From assembly GCA_027682585.1 (NCBI GenBank), contig JAQCZH010000005.1, forward strand, positions 1,910 through 65,909: a stretch of DNA of 64,000 nucleotides. Reading direction: 5' to 3'. The notes under the pieces are model-generated. The model was not told where the DNA came from. It worked only from the letters and a program-made list of their open reading frames with translations, and ran no database searches. Positions 16,668-25,349 of this stretch are shown here, piece by piece (positions within the stretch are counted from its first letter, which is position 1; each line of letters starts with the position of its first letter). The position numbers and the translations under genes are program-made. This DNA comes from Lachnospiraceae bacterium AF51-6-b8A. GTDB taxonomy: Bacteria > Bacillota > Clostridia > Lachnospirales > Lachnospiraceae.

Positions 16668-18980
16668 ATGAGCGAAATTAAAAATAATGAACAACTGCAT
16701 AGAGTCGGCTCTCCTGAGCACAGGAATCCTAAGCCACCCAAAAAGAAAAACAAGGTTTGGCGGGTGATCCGCCTGATTTTTCTCATCTTTCTGATCCTTA
16801 TTGCAATCGCTGCAATCTATTTGGTAGCGGGAGGCTATGCAGGGAAAATCATAGCCATGCATGATGAGGCAGTTCAGCTGGTGGCCAATTCCTCAGAGGA
16901 GACCTTCGAGGCCTCCCGATCCAGTTTTGTCTATGACAAGGACGGCAATGAACTGGCGGAACTGGGGGGTAAGAAGAAGATCCAGTACGTGACCAGCGAT
17001 AAGATGCCCAAGCAGGTCAAGGAGGCTTTCGTCGCAACTGAGGACAAGGGTTTCTACAGTCATCCCGGCGTCAGTATCAAGGGGATTGGCCGCGCGGCCT
17101 TAGCCATGGTAAGAAACCGCAAGGTCTCAGGAGGTGGGTCCACGATCACCCAGCAGCTGGCGCGAACCGTCTTTTTGACCCAGGATAAGACCTGGGAGCG
17201 CAAGGTGGAGGAGATCTTCGTCGCCATGGAGATGGAGAAAAAGTACTCCAAGGATCAGATTCTCAACTTCTATATCAATAATGTTTATTTCATGAATGGC
17301 TTTTATGGTATCGGAGCCGCATCCCATGGTTATTTCAGCAAGGATATCAGCGAACTGAGTCTGGCAGAGATCACCTACCTCTGCGCCATTCCAAATCGCC
17401 CAAGCTATTATGATCCGATCAACCATCCTGAGAACACAGTAGTCAGGCAGAACCTGATTCTCAAGAACATGCTTAAGGACAAGAAGATCAGCCAGGAGGA
17501 GTACGATCAGGCCAGCGGACAGCAGGTCGCTCTGAATTTGTCTGAGGACCAGAAGGAGTTCCATAATTATGAGACTACCTTTGCAGAATATTCCGCTGTG
17601 CGAGCCTTGATGGCAGCAGATGGATTTGATTTCCAGTACCAGTTCAGCAGTGATGATGAGCGCAAGGCTTACGAGGATAAGTATGGCAAGGAGTATGATA
17701 CATATGCCTCGGAACTCTACACAGGCGGCTATAAGATCTACACCAGTCTGGATGCCAGTCTCCAGCAGTCTCTGCAGACCGCGGTGGACAAGAACATGAG
17801 CAAGCTGAGCGAGACGACAGATAAGGGTATTTACGCGGCGCAGTCCGCCGGAACCGTCATTGACAATACGACCGGGAATGTGGTGGCAATCGTCGGCGGC
17901 CGCAGCCAGGATAATATTACGACCTATTCGCTGAACCGCGCCTACCGGTCCTATCGTCAGCCCGGTTCTTCCATCAAGCCCATTTTGGTCTACACGCCGG
18001 CGCTTGAGACGGGAAAGTATACGCCCGATACCCGCGTACAGGATGCCCCCATCACCAATGGACCCCAGAACTACGGCAATTCCTATATGGGCAATGTCAC
18101 CTTGACGCAGGCCGTAGCTTATTCTCTGAACACGGTTGCCTGGAAGGTCTTTAAGGATGTCAAGCCGGCCAAGGGGCTGCAGTACCTCTACAAGATGCAC
18201 TTTGCGGAACTCTCCAAGGACGATGAGAACCTGGCGGCGGGGATCGGCGGGCTGACCCACGGTGTCACAACCGTGGAGATGGCATCAGCTTATGCGGCGC
18301 TTGCCAATAACGGAAAATACCGTGAGCCGACTTGTATCGATCACATCGATGACAAAAATGGCAATACAATCTACAAAAATAACCATGAGGAGACACAGAT
18401 CTATAAGGCGGATGCCGCTCATCAGATGATTACTATGATGAAGGCGGTTCTGGATTACGGGACCGGCGCCGGATTAAAGCTGAACAACCAGGCGGCGGCG
18501 GCCAAGTCAGGAACAACCAATGACTTTAAGGACGGCTGGTTCTGCGGCTTTACCCCCTACTACACCACGGCAGTATGGACCGGTTATGATACGCCAAGAT
18601 CCATGCAGAATTTGACCGGAGCGAATTATCCGGGACGAATCTGGAGGGATTTCATGAACGCGGCCCATAAGAAGCTGACTTACAAGAGCTTCTCCTGGGA
18701 GACCTCGAAGGCTGCTTCTGACAGCAAATCCAGCGGAACGACTTCAAATCAGGGAACAGCGGAGCAGAAGGAGGATAAGAAGGATTCTGCGGGCAGCAGC
18801 AAGACCGGAACGGATGCAGCCGACCAGAGCCCGTCTGCGCCGACAGATAGCTCTAAAGACAGTAAAAAGAGCAGTTCTTCGTCCGGCAGTACAACTGGTC
18901 AATCTGCAGGATCAGGAAGCACGACTTCCGGAGGGGGGGCCAGCAAAGACAGTTCGAGCAGTCCGGCCACCGGTCATTGA
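16668..18980 (+). CDS. class A penicillin-binding protein (PBP1A type)
   Basis: A bifunctional peptidoglycan synthase, 770 residues from ATG 16668. A Lys-rich cytoplasmic tail and one transmembrane helix (about 35-58) come first. The GT51 glycosyltransferase domain (about 80-260) has the catalytic Glu in ATEDKGFYSHPG and GGGSTITQQLAR. The transpeptidase domain (about 380-620) has the SxxK motif PGSSIKP, SxN as YSLNT, and KTG as KSGTTND. The last ~120 residues are a Ser/Thr/Gly/Lys-rich disordered tail, as in PBP1A of many Firmicutes. No strong Shine-Dalgarno is visible; a TTG at 16632 in the same frame is an alternative start but overlaps a promoter-like sequence. Monocistronic, with a terminator directly after. 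Confidence 0.93.
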   Translation: MSEIKNNEQLHRVGSPEHRNPKPPKKKNKVWRVIRLIFLIFLILIAIAAIYLVAGGYAGKIIAMHDEAVQLVANSSEETFEASRSSFVYDKDGNELAELGGKKKIQYVTSDKMPKQVKEAFVATEDKGFYSHPGVSIKGIGRAALAMVRNRKVSGGGSTITQQLARTVFLTQDKTWERKVEEIFVAMEMEKKYSKDQILNFYINNVYFMNGFYGIGAASHGYFSKDISELSLAEITYLCAIPNRPSYYDPINHPENTVVRQNLILKNMLKDKKISQEEYDQASGQQVALNLSEDQKEFHNYETTFAEYSAVRALMAADGFDFQYQFSSDDERKAYEDKYGKEYDTYASELYTGGYKIYTSLDASLQQSLQTAVDKNMSKLSETTDKGIYAAQSAGTVIDNTTGNVVAIVGGRSQDNITTYSLNRAYRSYRQPGSSIKPILVYTPALETGKYTPDTRVQDAPITNGPQNYGNSYMGNVTLTQAVAYSLNTVAWKVFKDVKPAKGLQYLYKMHFAELSKDDENLAAGIGGLTHGVTTVEMASAYAALANNGKYREPTCIDHIDDKNGNTIYKNNHEETQIYKADAAHQMITMMKAVLDYGTGAGLKLNNQAAAAKSGTTNDFKDGWFCGFTPYYTTAVWTGYDTPRSMQNLTGANYPGRIWRDFMNAAHKKLTYKSFSWETSKAASDSKSSGTTSNQGTAEQKEDKKDSAGSSKTGTDAADQSPSAPTDSSKDSKKSSSSSGSTTGQSAGSGSTTSGGGASKDSSSSPATGH

Positions 18981-18987
18981 CAGCCTG

Positions 18988-19020
18988 TCCTCCCTCTTGC
19001 TATTTGAGGGAGGATTTGTT
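18988..19020 (+). terminator. intrinsic terminator after PBP gene
   Basis: A perfect 9-base-pair stem (TCCTCCCTC / GAGGGAGGA) with a 9-base loop, followed by TTTGTT. Confidence 0.8.
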
Positions 19021-19056
19021 ATTATTCAAGGGCTGATTTCCTGAAGAGGAAGTCAT

Positions 19057-19130
<74 letters not shown>

Positions 19131-19364
19131 CTGGTATGAGGGAAGAGGAGTTTCGGAGAAGATCCGGAGCTCTTTTCTTATTCATGGCGATTGCATCCCT
19201 GCGCAGTGCGAGAGAGAGCAGCATATCGCGGAGGGGTCTTCGCAAAGTGAGCACAAGGCGGTGTAATGTACAGGCGCCTTCGCAAAGTAAGCGCGAGATC
19301 GTGTCTGGCGCAGGGGATTTTGTGAGAAGGTGATATCTGCCAGACACAGAGATTTGGAGGAGAG

Positions 19365-20417
19365 ATGCGGATTTTGCTCTTCGCGGCACTCTGGCCGGAG
19401 GTCAGGGGACTGGTTCAAAGGATGGAAATGCGTGCAGTACAGAATCAGCTGCCATACCGACAGTACCAGGATGACAGAGAGGAAATCCTCCTGACAGTGA
19501 CTGGAACAGGGCCAGTGGCTGTAGCGGCAGCAGTTGGATCCGTTCTGACCGTGTATCGTCCCAGTCAGGTTGTCCTGATCGGAAGTGCGGCAGGGCAGGT
19601 GCCTTCTGAGACAGTCAATGTGCAGCGCATAGGATCAGAGACTTGCCGAAACGGCAAAGAAACAGGGGATATGCCCAGGCGATCTGCCGGTCTTTATCGG
19701 ATCAACAAATTGATCGATGCGGATGCGGAGAGAACCTTCTATCCGGATCTGATTTATCCCCATACGTTTGCCCTTCCGGAGGCCTCCCTGTACAGTCGGG
19801 CCAGGATTTGGGGACGGAAAGAAGTCAGGCTTTTGGCTGCTTCCGCGGGGATCTGTATACGGGATAAGTCCATGGATGTCATCCGAGATTCTGCGCAGAG
19901 TCTGGAGCGGGCGGGATCTTTCGAAAAAAGATTGGAAAGAAAGGCATGTGTCCCTCTCTTCGACATGGAAGGAGCGGCCTTCTTTCAGGCGGCGAACCAC
20001 TTCCTCGGACCCCAGCAGATTCATATTCTGAAGTTGGTCTCTGACAGAGGACAGGCAGAGAAAGAGAAGATGTCTGCACAGTCCCTGGAAGTCCTTATGC
20101 AGGAAGGGCTTCCGCAGGTACAGACCTATCTGAGAGCCCTGCTCGAAGACATTCGGACAGAGGAAGAGACAACAGATCGGCTGGCAGGTGTCCTGCCTGG
20201 TCAGGAGGAACTTGAGAAAAGAGCTGGTGATCTCTGCTGCTCTGCCAGCATGGAACATCAATTGAGGCAGGTATTAATCTATGCCGGTCTGGCGGGGAAG
20301 GACTGGAGGGGCTGCCTGCACAGAATGGAAGCAGAGGAGCGGCTTCCCGTGTCAAACCGGCGACAGGGCAAGCTGCTTCTAAGGGAGCTGACCAAATGGG
20401 TGATGCGGGATGAGTGA
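19365..20417 (+). CDS. nucleoside phosphorylase-like protein (MTA/SAH nucleosidase fold)
   Basis: A 350-residue protein. Residues about 1-240 have features of the PNP/MTAN superfamily: an N-terminal strand with an acidic residue (RILLFAALWPEV), the Gly-rich TGTGPVAVAAAVGS, and the substrate-binding block FDMEGAAFFQAA (the Met-Glu that contacts ribose), then LKLVSD with the catalytic-type Asp. The C-terminal ~110 residues are helical, charged and not part of that fold. It overlaps the next gene by 8 bases; that gene encodes a radical SAM enzyme, whose by-product 5'-deoxyadenosine is a known substrate of MTA/SAH nucleosidases. A role in clearing that product is inference. GGAGGAGAG precedes the ATG. 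Confidence 0.7.
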   Translation: MRILLFAALWPEVRGLVQRMEMRAVQNQLPYRQYQDDREEILLTVTGTGPVAVAAAVGSVLTVYRPSQVVLIGSAAGQVPSETVNVQRIGSETCRNGKETGDMPRRSAGLYRINKLIDADAERTFYPDLIYPHTFALPEASLYSRARIWGRKEVRLLAASAGICIRDKSMDVIRDSAQSLERAGSFEKRLERKACVPLFDMEGAAFFQAANHFLGPQQIHILKLVSDRGQAEKEKMSAQSLEVLMQEGLPQVQTYLRALLEDIRTEEETTDRLAGVLPGQEELEKRAGDLCCSASMEHQLRQVLIYAGLAGKDWRGCLHRMEAEERLPVSNRRQGKLLLRELTKWVMRDE

Positions 20418-21414
20418 GCAGTTTCGCCATATTTACATCGAAAAAGGGGCCCTGGACTGGCCGAGAACCAGTCGGATTTTGAAACATTTTCCGGGCGCCG
20501 AGGCAATCATGATTGATCATTACAAAGACGTCTTCAATCGCAGGCGGCAGGATGTCAGCCTGCAGATCGCCAATCGCAGTCTGATTCTGGCTGTCCGCCA
20601 GGGAGAAGCGGTCTATCCCGGGGCGCCGGTCTGTCAGAACTTCGGCAGGAATTATTTTTACTATGCCTCCTCTGTCATGAACTGTCCCTTCAACTGCGAG
20701 TACTGCTATCTTAAGGGGATGTACCCCTCCGGGAATATTGTTATCTTTGTCAATCTGGAGGAGATCATGGCGGAAGTGGACCGGCTTCTGGACAGGCATC
20801 CGGTCTATCTTTGCATCTCCTACGATACAGACCTGCTGGCGCTGGAGGCGGTGACAGGGTATGTTTTATCCTGGGCTGCTTTTGCGGCCGATCGTCCTGG
20901 CTTAAGTCTGGAGATTCGGACCAAGGCGGCTCTGCTCTCGGGCTGGGACAGATATCGGGGACGGAGAGACTTAATCTTCGCCTGGACCTTGTCCCCGGAG
21001 AGGTACGCCGAACAAATGGAGGTCGGGGCCGCCAGTCTGGCAGCCCGCCTTAAGAGTGCCCGAAAAGCGATCGATGCCGGCGCAACCGTTCGTCTGGCTC
21101 TGGACCCTATGATCTTTCAGCCGGGATGGAAACAGGCTTACGCAGAACTGGTGGATCAGATTTTCGAGAGCCTTTCTCCGCAGGAAATCATGGATATCAG
21201 CATCGGGAGCTTTCGCATCTCTGCGGATTACTTAAAACAAATGCGCCGCAATCAGGTTTTTGCCGCCAGTGTACAGTTTCCCTTTGTGACAGAGGCAGGG
21301 TACTGCCACTACCCGGCCCCCCTCCTGGAGGAGATGGAGAACTTTCTGCGGGAGAAATTGCTGATCCATGTGAGGGAAGAACAGATCTTTTCCTGGGAGG
21401 AGGGGCTGCGTTGA
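20410..21414 (+). CDS. radical SAM protein, spore photoproduct lyase-like
   Basis: A 334-residue enzyme. The [4Fe-4S] motif Cys-x3-Cys-x2-Cys is at residues 92, 96 and 99 (NCPFNCEYCYLKG), preceded by an N-terminal domain as in SplB. A Cys near 135 in YLCISYDTD is in about the right place for the H-atom-donating Cys of spore photoproduct lyases. Such enzymes repair the spore-specific thymine dimer using SAM; relatives in non-spore-formers have uncertain roles. Here the sporulation genes normally present near hup and divIC are missing, so the substrate may be something else. Translationally coupled to the upstream nucleosidase-like gene (8-base overlap). Confidence 0.8.
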   Translation: MSEQFRHIYIEKGALDWPRTSRILKHFPGAEAIMIDHYKDVFNRRRQDVSLQIANRSLILAVRQGEAVYPGAPVCQNFGRNYFYYASSVMNCPFNCEYCYLKGMYPSGNIVIFVNLEEIMAEVDRLLDRHPVYLCISYDTDLLALEAVTGYVLSWAAFAADRPGLSLEIRTKAALLSGWDRYRGRRDLIFAWTLSPERYAEQMEVGAASLAARLKSARKAIDAGATVRLALDPMIFQPGWKQAYAELVDQIFESLSPQEIMDISIGSFRISADYLKQMRRNQVFAASVQFPFVTEAGYCHYPAPLLEEMENFLREKLLIHVREEQIFSWEEGLR

Positions 21415-21448
21415 TTCCGGACAAGGCATAGGCACGGCGCGCAGGGCG

Positions 21449-21500
21449 ATTCGTGACAATGAAATACCTGCAGGGCATGTATTGTTGACGGGTCGGTTTT
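21449..21500 (+). repeat. dispersed intergenic repeat, copy A
   Basis: Begins ATTCGTGACAATGAAATAC and continues CCTGCAGGGCATGTATTG. It resembles copies near 45680, 45718 and 54424 (shared pattern TGACAAT, then ATAC, CTGC/CCGC and GCAT). Confidence 0.45.
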
Positions 21501-21553
21501 GGCGGGCCGTACGGTTGGCCAGGCGAAGAAATGTGCCTGTGTATGCGGGACTA

Positions 21554-21582
21554 TTGACGGGGACAATAGGGGGGAGTAAACT
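21554..21582 (+). promoter_or_regulatory. possible promoter of the glutamate-cysteine ligase gene
   Basis: TTGACG, 17-base spacer, TAAACT, 49 bases before the start. A 6-base-arm palindrome (CTATTG/CAATAG, 21551-21569) overlaps the -35. Confidence 0.35.
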
Positions 21583-21631
21583 GCAGGAAAATAGATTTGA
21601 CGCAACTTAAAGACCATAGGAGAAGTCCGGG

Positions 21632-22882
21632 ATGAATATCAGACAGTGGATCGAACCGACCTTCACCCAGGGAGGTTTTGGTCTGGAAGAGGAAAATCAG
21701 AGAGTGACTCCGGAGGGATTTCTCGCGCAGACAGATCATCCCTTTGGGGATGATCCCGTTTTGGATCGGGATTTCTGTGAGAGTCAGCTGGAGATCATTA
21801 CCGGGGTGCACCACAGTCCCCGGGAACTGGTCAGGGCTCTGGGGAACAAGCGGCTGGAGGTGGCCCGCTTTCTTGCCAAACAGCAGGCGCCGGAGCTGCT
21901 TTGGCCCTTCTCCAATCCACCTTATCTGCGCTCGGAGAAGGATATTCGGATTGCCCAGTTCGTGGGGGAGAAGGCTGAGAAAACCGCCTACCGCAACTAT
22001 CTGGCGGGCAAGTACGGCAGGAAGAAGCAGTCTCTCTGCGGTATCCATTTCAACTTTTCCTATCCGCAGGCCTTCCTGGACACGCTGAGGGAAGAAGGGG
22101 TCTCTGCTGATCAGATCTACCTGAATCTGGCGGAGAAGCTCCTGGCTTATGCCTGGCTGATTGTCGCCCTGACGGCGGCCTCTCCCCTGATGGATGCCTC
22201 TTTCGAGGGAGGGAGGCCTGGAGAAAGTCTGGCCGGCATATATTCCTCCTACCGCTGCTCAGACAAGGGGTATTGGAATGAGTTTGAACCTGTTTTGGAC
22301 TTTGACGCTATTCCTAATTATCTGGACTCCATGAGTTACTATGTGGAATCCGGCAAACTTTATTCCGCGGCGGAACTTTACTATCCGGTACGCCTGAAAC
22401 CGAAGGGAACAAATGCCCTGGACAAACTTCGGGAGGGAGTGGATCATATCGAGCTGCGCATGCTGGATGTCAACCCTCTGCGGGATGAGGGGGTTGACCC
22501 CTGCGATCTGGATTTTCTGACCCTGCTCCTGCTCTATTTGACAGCGAAGCCCAAGATGGATTTGTCTGTCATGCGTCAGAGGCGGGCCATGCGAAATATG
22601 AAGCAGGCTGCATCCTATCCTCTGGAGGAGGTGTCTCTCTTCTGGACGGATGGAAAGATGCATCCTCTGCCTGAGCTGGCGCTGGAAATCCTGGAGGATA
22701 TGGAGGAGACTCTGGGGGCGCATGAGGCGATTGCCTGTCAGATGGAGAAGATTAAAAATCCCGCCAGGCGTTACGCGAATCAGATTTTGAACCGCTACGG
22801 GACGGATTATGTCGGCAGAGGACTGGCGCGGGCGCGCGAGCTGGCAGGGGTATCTGATGGGGAGTCCGGTGCGGGCGCGTGA
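21632..22882 (+). CDS. gshA: glutamate-cysteine ligase (gamma-glutamylcysteine synthetase)
   Basis: A 416-residue enzyme of the Gram-positive GshA type (like the N-terminal half of GshAB). It joins glutamate and cysteine using ATP, the first step to glutathione or to gamma-Glu-Cys as a thiol buffer. Recognisable pieces: GLEEENQRVTPEG near the N-terminus (ATP/Mg-binding Glu cluster), FCESQLEIITG, CGIHFNFSYP and HIELRMLDVNP. No ATP-grasp domain follows, so the glutathione synthetase step is not encoded here. The last ~20 residues fall in a 42-43-base tandem repeat that runs past the stop codon, so the C-terminus may have been altered by repeat expansion. The start has only a modest ribosome-binding site (GGAGAA). 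Confidence 0.85.
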   Translation: MNIRQWIEPTFTQGGFGLEEENQRVTPEGFLAQTDHPFGDDPVLDRDFCESQLEIITGVHHSPRELVRALGNKRLEVARFLAKQQAPELLWPFSNPPYLRSEKDIRIAQFVGEKAEKTAYRNYLAGKYGRKKQSLCGIHFNFSYPQAFLDTLREEGVSADQIYLNLAEKLLAYAWLIVALTAASPLMDASFEGGRPGESLAGIYSSYRCSDKGYWNEFEPVLDFDAIPNYLDSMSYYVESGKLYSAAELYYPVRLKPKGTNALDKLREGVDHIELRMLDVNPLRDEGVDPCDLDFLTLLLLYLTAKPKMDLSVMRQRRAMRNMKQAASYPLEEVSLFWTDGKMHPLPELALEILEDMEETLGAHEAIACQMEKIKNPARRYANQILNRYGTDYVGRGLARARELAGVSDGESGAGA

Positions 22883-22933
22883 GCCGGCAGGGATAACTGA
22901 TGGGAGTCCGGCGCGGGCGCACAGAGTGGCTGG
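22825..22933 (+). repeat. short tandem repeat across the 3' end of gshA
   Basis: Unit 1 (22825-22867, 43 bases), unit 2 (22868-22909, 42 bases) and a partial unit 3 (22910-22933) share the pattern GG(C/T)GCGGGCGC then GAG..GGCAGGG..ATGGG-AGTCC. The stop codon of gshA is inside unit 2; the one-base length difference changes frame between units. Confidence 0.75.
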
Positions 22934-23023
22934 ACATGAGGTCAAGTGCAGAAAAGAGCAGGAGAGATTTCCGCTGGGAGGGTACGGCTTGTGGCCGGAA
23001 TTGAGTGACAGAAAGAGGTGCAA

Positions 23024-24085
23024 ATGACCAAAATTGATTTGATCACCGGATTCTTAGGCTCAGGAAAGACGACCTTTCTGCGGCGTTATGCCAGGTATCT
23101 GATTGACCGGGGAATGAATATTGCGATCCTGGAGAATGACTTTGGAGCCATCAATGTGGATCGCATGCTCTTGTCCGATCTGGAAGGAGAATCCTGTGAC
23201 GTGGAGATGGTTCTGGGAGACAAGGACTACGAGACGCACCAGAGACGTTTTAAGACCAAACTCATCACCCTTGGCATGCTGGGTTATGATCGGGTTCTTG
23301 TGGAGCCATCAGGGATTTATGATGTGGATGAGTTCTTTGATACCCTGCAGGAGGAGCCGCTCAACCGCTGGTATCAGATCGGCAGTGTCATCTTCATTCT
23401 GGATGCCCATCTGCCGGAGGAGACGGATGAGGAGACGGACTATCTGCTGGTCTCCCAGCTGGCTAATGCGGGCAAGGTGGTGCTCTCCAAGAGCCGGCAG
23501 ATGGAGGAGCGCTATCCCCGAATTGTGGCGCACATCAATCGGGCGCTGGAGCATTTTCACTGTGATCGCAGGCTGGCTATGAACGAGATAGAGACCAAGC
23601 CCTGGGATCAGCTGACGGATGCTGACCTGGAGCGGATCTGTCTGTCTGGCTATCGGGAGGCAGATCATCTCAAGCTGCCTGTCAGCCGGGAAGAACAGTA
23701 CGATCAGCTCTTTTATATGAACGTGCGGGCGACAAGAGAGGAAATCGAAAGAGAACTGCGGGAGATATTCGCTGACATCTCCTGCGGCAGGGTACTCCGG
23801 ATCAAGGGGTATCTGCGAATGAAGCGAGGTGGCGGAAAACAGGAAGGCGGAGAGCAACCGGGTTTTGGGAGAAAAGAGGAGACGGTCCGTCGGCGGGGAG
23901 AAGATCAGCCAGTGGACGGCGGGCTGCCTGCGGGGTGGCTCAAGGTCAATGCCACTGCCGATGGAATCGAACTGACCGAAAGCCAGGGGGGGCAGGAAGT
24001 CCTGATTGTGATCGGAGAGAGGCTGAACAAAGAGCGAATCAGCAGACATTTTCATTATAGCTTTGGAACAGATAAGACCCGATGA
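23024..24085 (+). CDS. CobW/COG0523-type G3E GTPase
   Basis: A 353-residue P-loop GTPase. Walker A is GFLGSGKTT near residue 8, and the switch region ENDFGAINVD is typical of CobW-type metal chaperones. The usual CxCC metal-binding motif after switch I is absent; the matching region reads ESCDVEMVLGDKD. The guanine-specificity segment is VVLSKSR rather than NKxD. After an acidic/Gly-rich insertion (about 270-305) a C-terminal CobW_C-like domain follows (GWLKVNATADGIEL). Family members deliver zinc, cobalt or other metals to client enzymes. I chose ATG 23024, with AAAGAGG upstream; GTG at 23018 is in frame. Confidence 0.8.
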   Translation: MTKIDLITGFLGSGKTTFLRRYARYLIDRGMNIAILENDFGAINVDRMLLSDLEGESCDVEMVLGDKDYETHQRRFKTKLITLGMLGYDRVLVEPSGIYDVDEFFDTLQEEPLNRWYQIGSVIFILDAHLPEETDEETDYLLVSQLANAGKVVLSKSRQMEERYPRIVAHINRALEHFHCDRRLAMNEIETKPWDQLTDADLERICLSGYREADHLKLPVSREEQYDQLFYMNVRATREEIERELREIFADISCGRVLRIKGYLRMKRGGGKQEGGEQPGFGRKEETVRRRGEDQPVDGGLPAGWLKVNATADGIELTESQGGQEVLIVIGERLNKERISRHFHYSFGTDKTR

Positions 24086-24134
24086 GAGAAAATGTTTTCG
24101 AGAGCGATACCGACATTTTACAAGGAGCGATGAG

Positions 24135-24854
24135 ATGAAATACAGAGCAGCAATTTTTGACATGGACGGAACGGTCTTAAATACACTGGATGATTTGGTG
24201 ACAGCTCTTAACTGGGCTCTGGAGCAGAAAGGCCACCGTCATGATTATCAGGGACGTATGGTTCGGCAGTTTTTTGGCTCCGGTGTCAATGTGGCCATTC
24301 AAAGAGCCCTTGCCTATGAGAAGGGTATGCCCGAGAAAGAACTGGTTCGGGTGGGAACTCCCGGCTTTGAGCAGATCGATGGGGTGTCCGAGGGAGAGGT
24401 CGAGCAGATCGCGACGATTTATAAGCCCTACTATGCCAGACACTCGAATGATAAGACCGGCCCCTATCCAGGAATCTTGCATCTGCTGGAGAGGCTGCGC
24501 GAGGAGAAAATGCCAACAGCTGTTGTCTCCAATAAGCCCGATGAAGCGGTCAGGATACTGGCGGAGGAGGTTTTTGCCGGCCTGTTTGACAGCTATATTG
24601 GTGAACAGGAGGGGATTCCGAGGAAGCCGGCCCGGGATATGACGGATATTGTTCTGAGGCGTCTGGGAGTTGTTCCTGAAGAGGCAGTTTATATCGGCGA
24701 TTCCGAGGTGGATATGCAGACGGCAGCCAATGGAGGAATGGACTGTATCAGTGTTGACTGGGGATTTCGCAGCCATTCTTTTCTGGAGGAGAGAGGGGCA
24801 GGCCCCATTGTCTCTGACGCGGCTGCATTGGAGGCAGAGATTTTGAGGAGATAA
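24135..24854 (+). CDS. HAD-family hydrolase, phosphoglycolate phosphatase-like
   Basis: A 239-residue phosphatase. Motif I is FDMDGTVLNTL (nucleophile Asp near 9), motif II VVSNKPDEA, motif III the Lys in that region and GIPRKPARD, and motif IV YIGDSEVDM. The cap domain between residues 15 and 90 suits the Gph/PGP subfamily, which dephosphorylates 2-phosphoglycolate or other small phosphoesters. I chose ATG 24135 (AAGGAGCG upstream); an upstream in-frame ATG lies inside the preceding GTPase gene. Substrate unproven. Confidence 0.88.
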   Translation: MKYRAAIFDMDGTVLNTLDDLVTALNWALEQKGHRHDYQGRMVRQFFGSGVNVAIQRALAYEKGMPEKELVRVGTPGFEQIDGVSEGEVEQIATIYKPYYARHSNDKTGPYPGILHLLERLREEKMPTAVVSNKPDEAVRILAEEVFAGLFDSYIGEQEGIPRKPARDMTDIVLRRLGVVPEEAVYIGDSEVDMQTAANGGMDCISVDWGFRSHSFLEERGAGPIVSDAAALEAEILRR

Positions 24855-25040
24855 TGGCCGCCAAAATGAATGTGGCGGACATAGGCTGCGGGATCTGATT
24901 GTCCGGCAAAAAATGTTCATGCTGCGGGCCGTGAGTATTTGTAAAAAAGCAAAAGAGATAGAGAAAATGAGACAAAGAAATAGATGAAAAGCAGGGAAAT
25001 ATTGGTAAATTATTCCAGAGTTGAATTACTATAATAAGCG

Positions 25041-25244
25041 CACAACAAGCAATCACAGATGTGCTTTGCAGATATTCTGTTGTGATAGAGGAAAGACCTC
25101 ATCTCATGGCAGCCGGCAGAGGTGATTTCAATGCCATGATGAAGGGTAAAGGAATTTAAGTACCCTCCCCGAGGGACCTGCCGATTTGGCGGTGCTAGAC
25201 AAATTCTGCTGGATGTCTTAGCGAAAGAGAAATGAAAGTGCTAG
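25041..25244 (+). ncRNA. structured leader of the ATP synthase operon (candidate cis-regulatory RNA)
   Basis: The 495-base gap 24855-25349 holds no gene. A -10-like TATAAT is at 25030-25035 (no good -35). Downstream are successive helices: 25041-25047 with 25078-25084 (CACAACA/TGTTGTG, with inner GCAA/TTGC); 25088-25091 with 25097-25100; 25104-25111 with 25132-25139 (TCATGGCA/TGCCATGA); 25143-25148 with 25161-25166 (AGGGTA/TACCCT); 25178-25182 with 25188-25192; and 25194-25201 with 25214-25222. Two alternative pairings compete with these: 25115-25119 with 25178-25182 (GGCAG/CTGCC) and 25163-25167 with 25171-25175 (CCCTC/GAGGG). I cannot match it to a riboswitch class that I know. No terminator T-run is seen. 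Confidence 0.45.
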
Positions 25245-25349
25245 AATGACAGTTGATTTTTATGTGCTTTTTCCTAAGGGGGAGCGCGGTATGGAAAATG
25301 GAGTTTTTCCAGAGACTCTGCCGCGGGAGTATTGGTAAGGGAGTCTGCA

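Noticed and set aside
25041..25244. Sodium riboswitch as explanation of the atp leader
   Set aside because: I could not match a consensus from memory, and the c subunit lacks the sodium-binding residues; left as an unassigned structured RNA.
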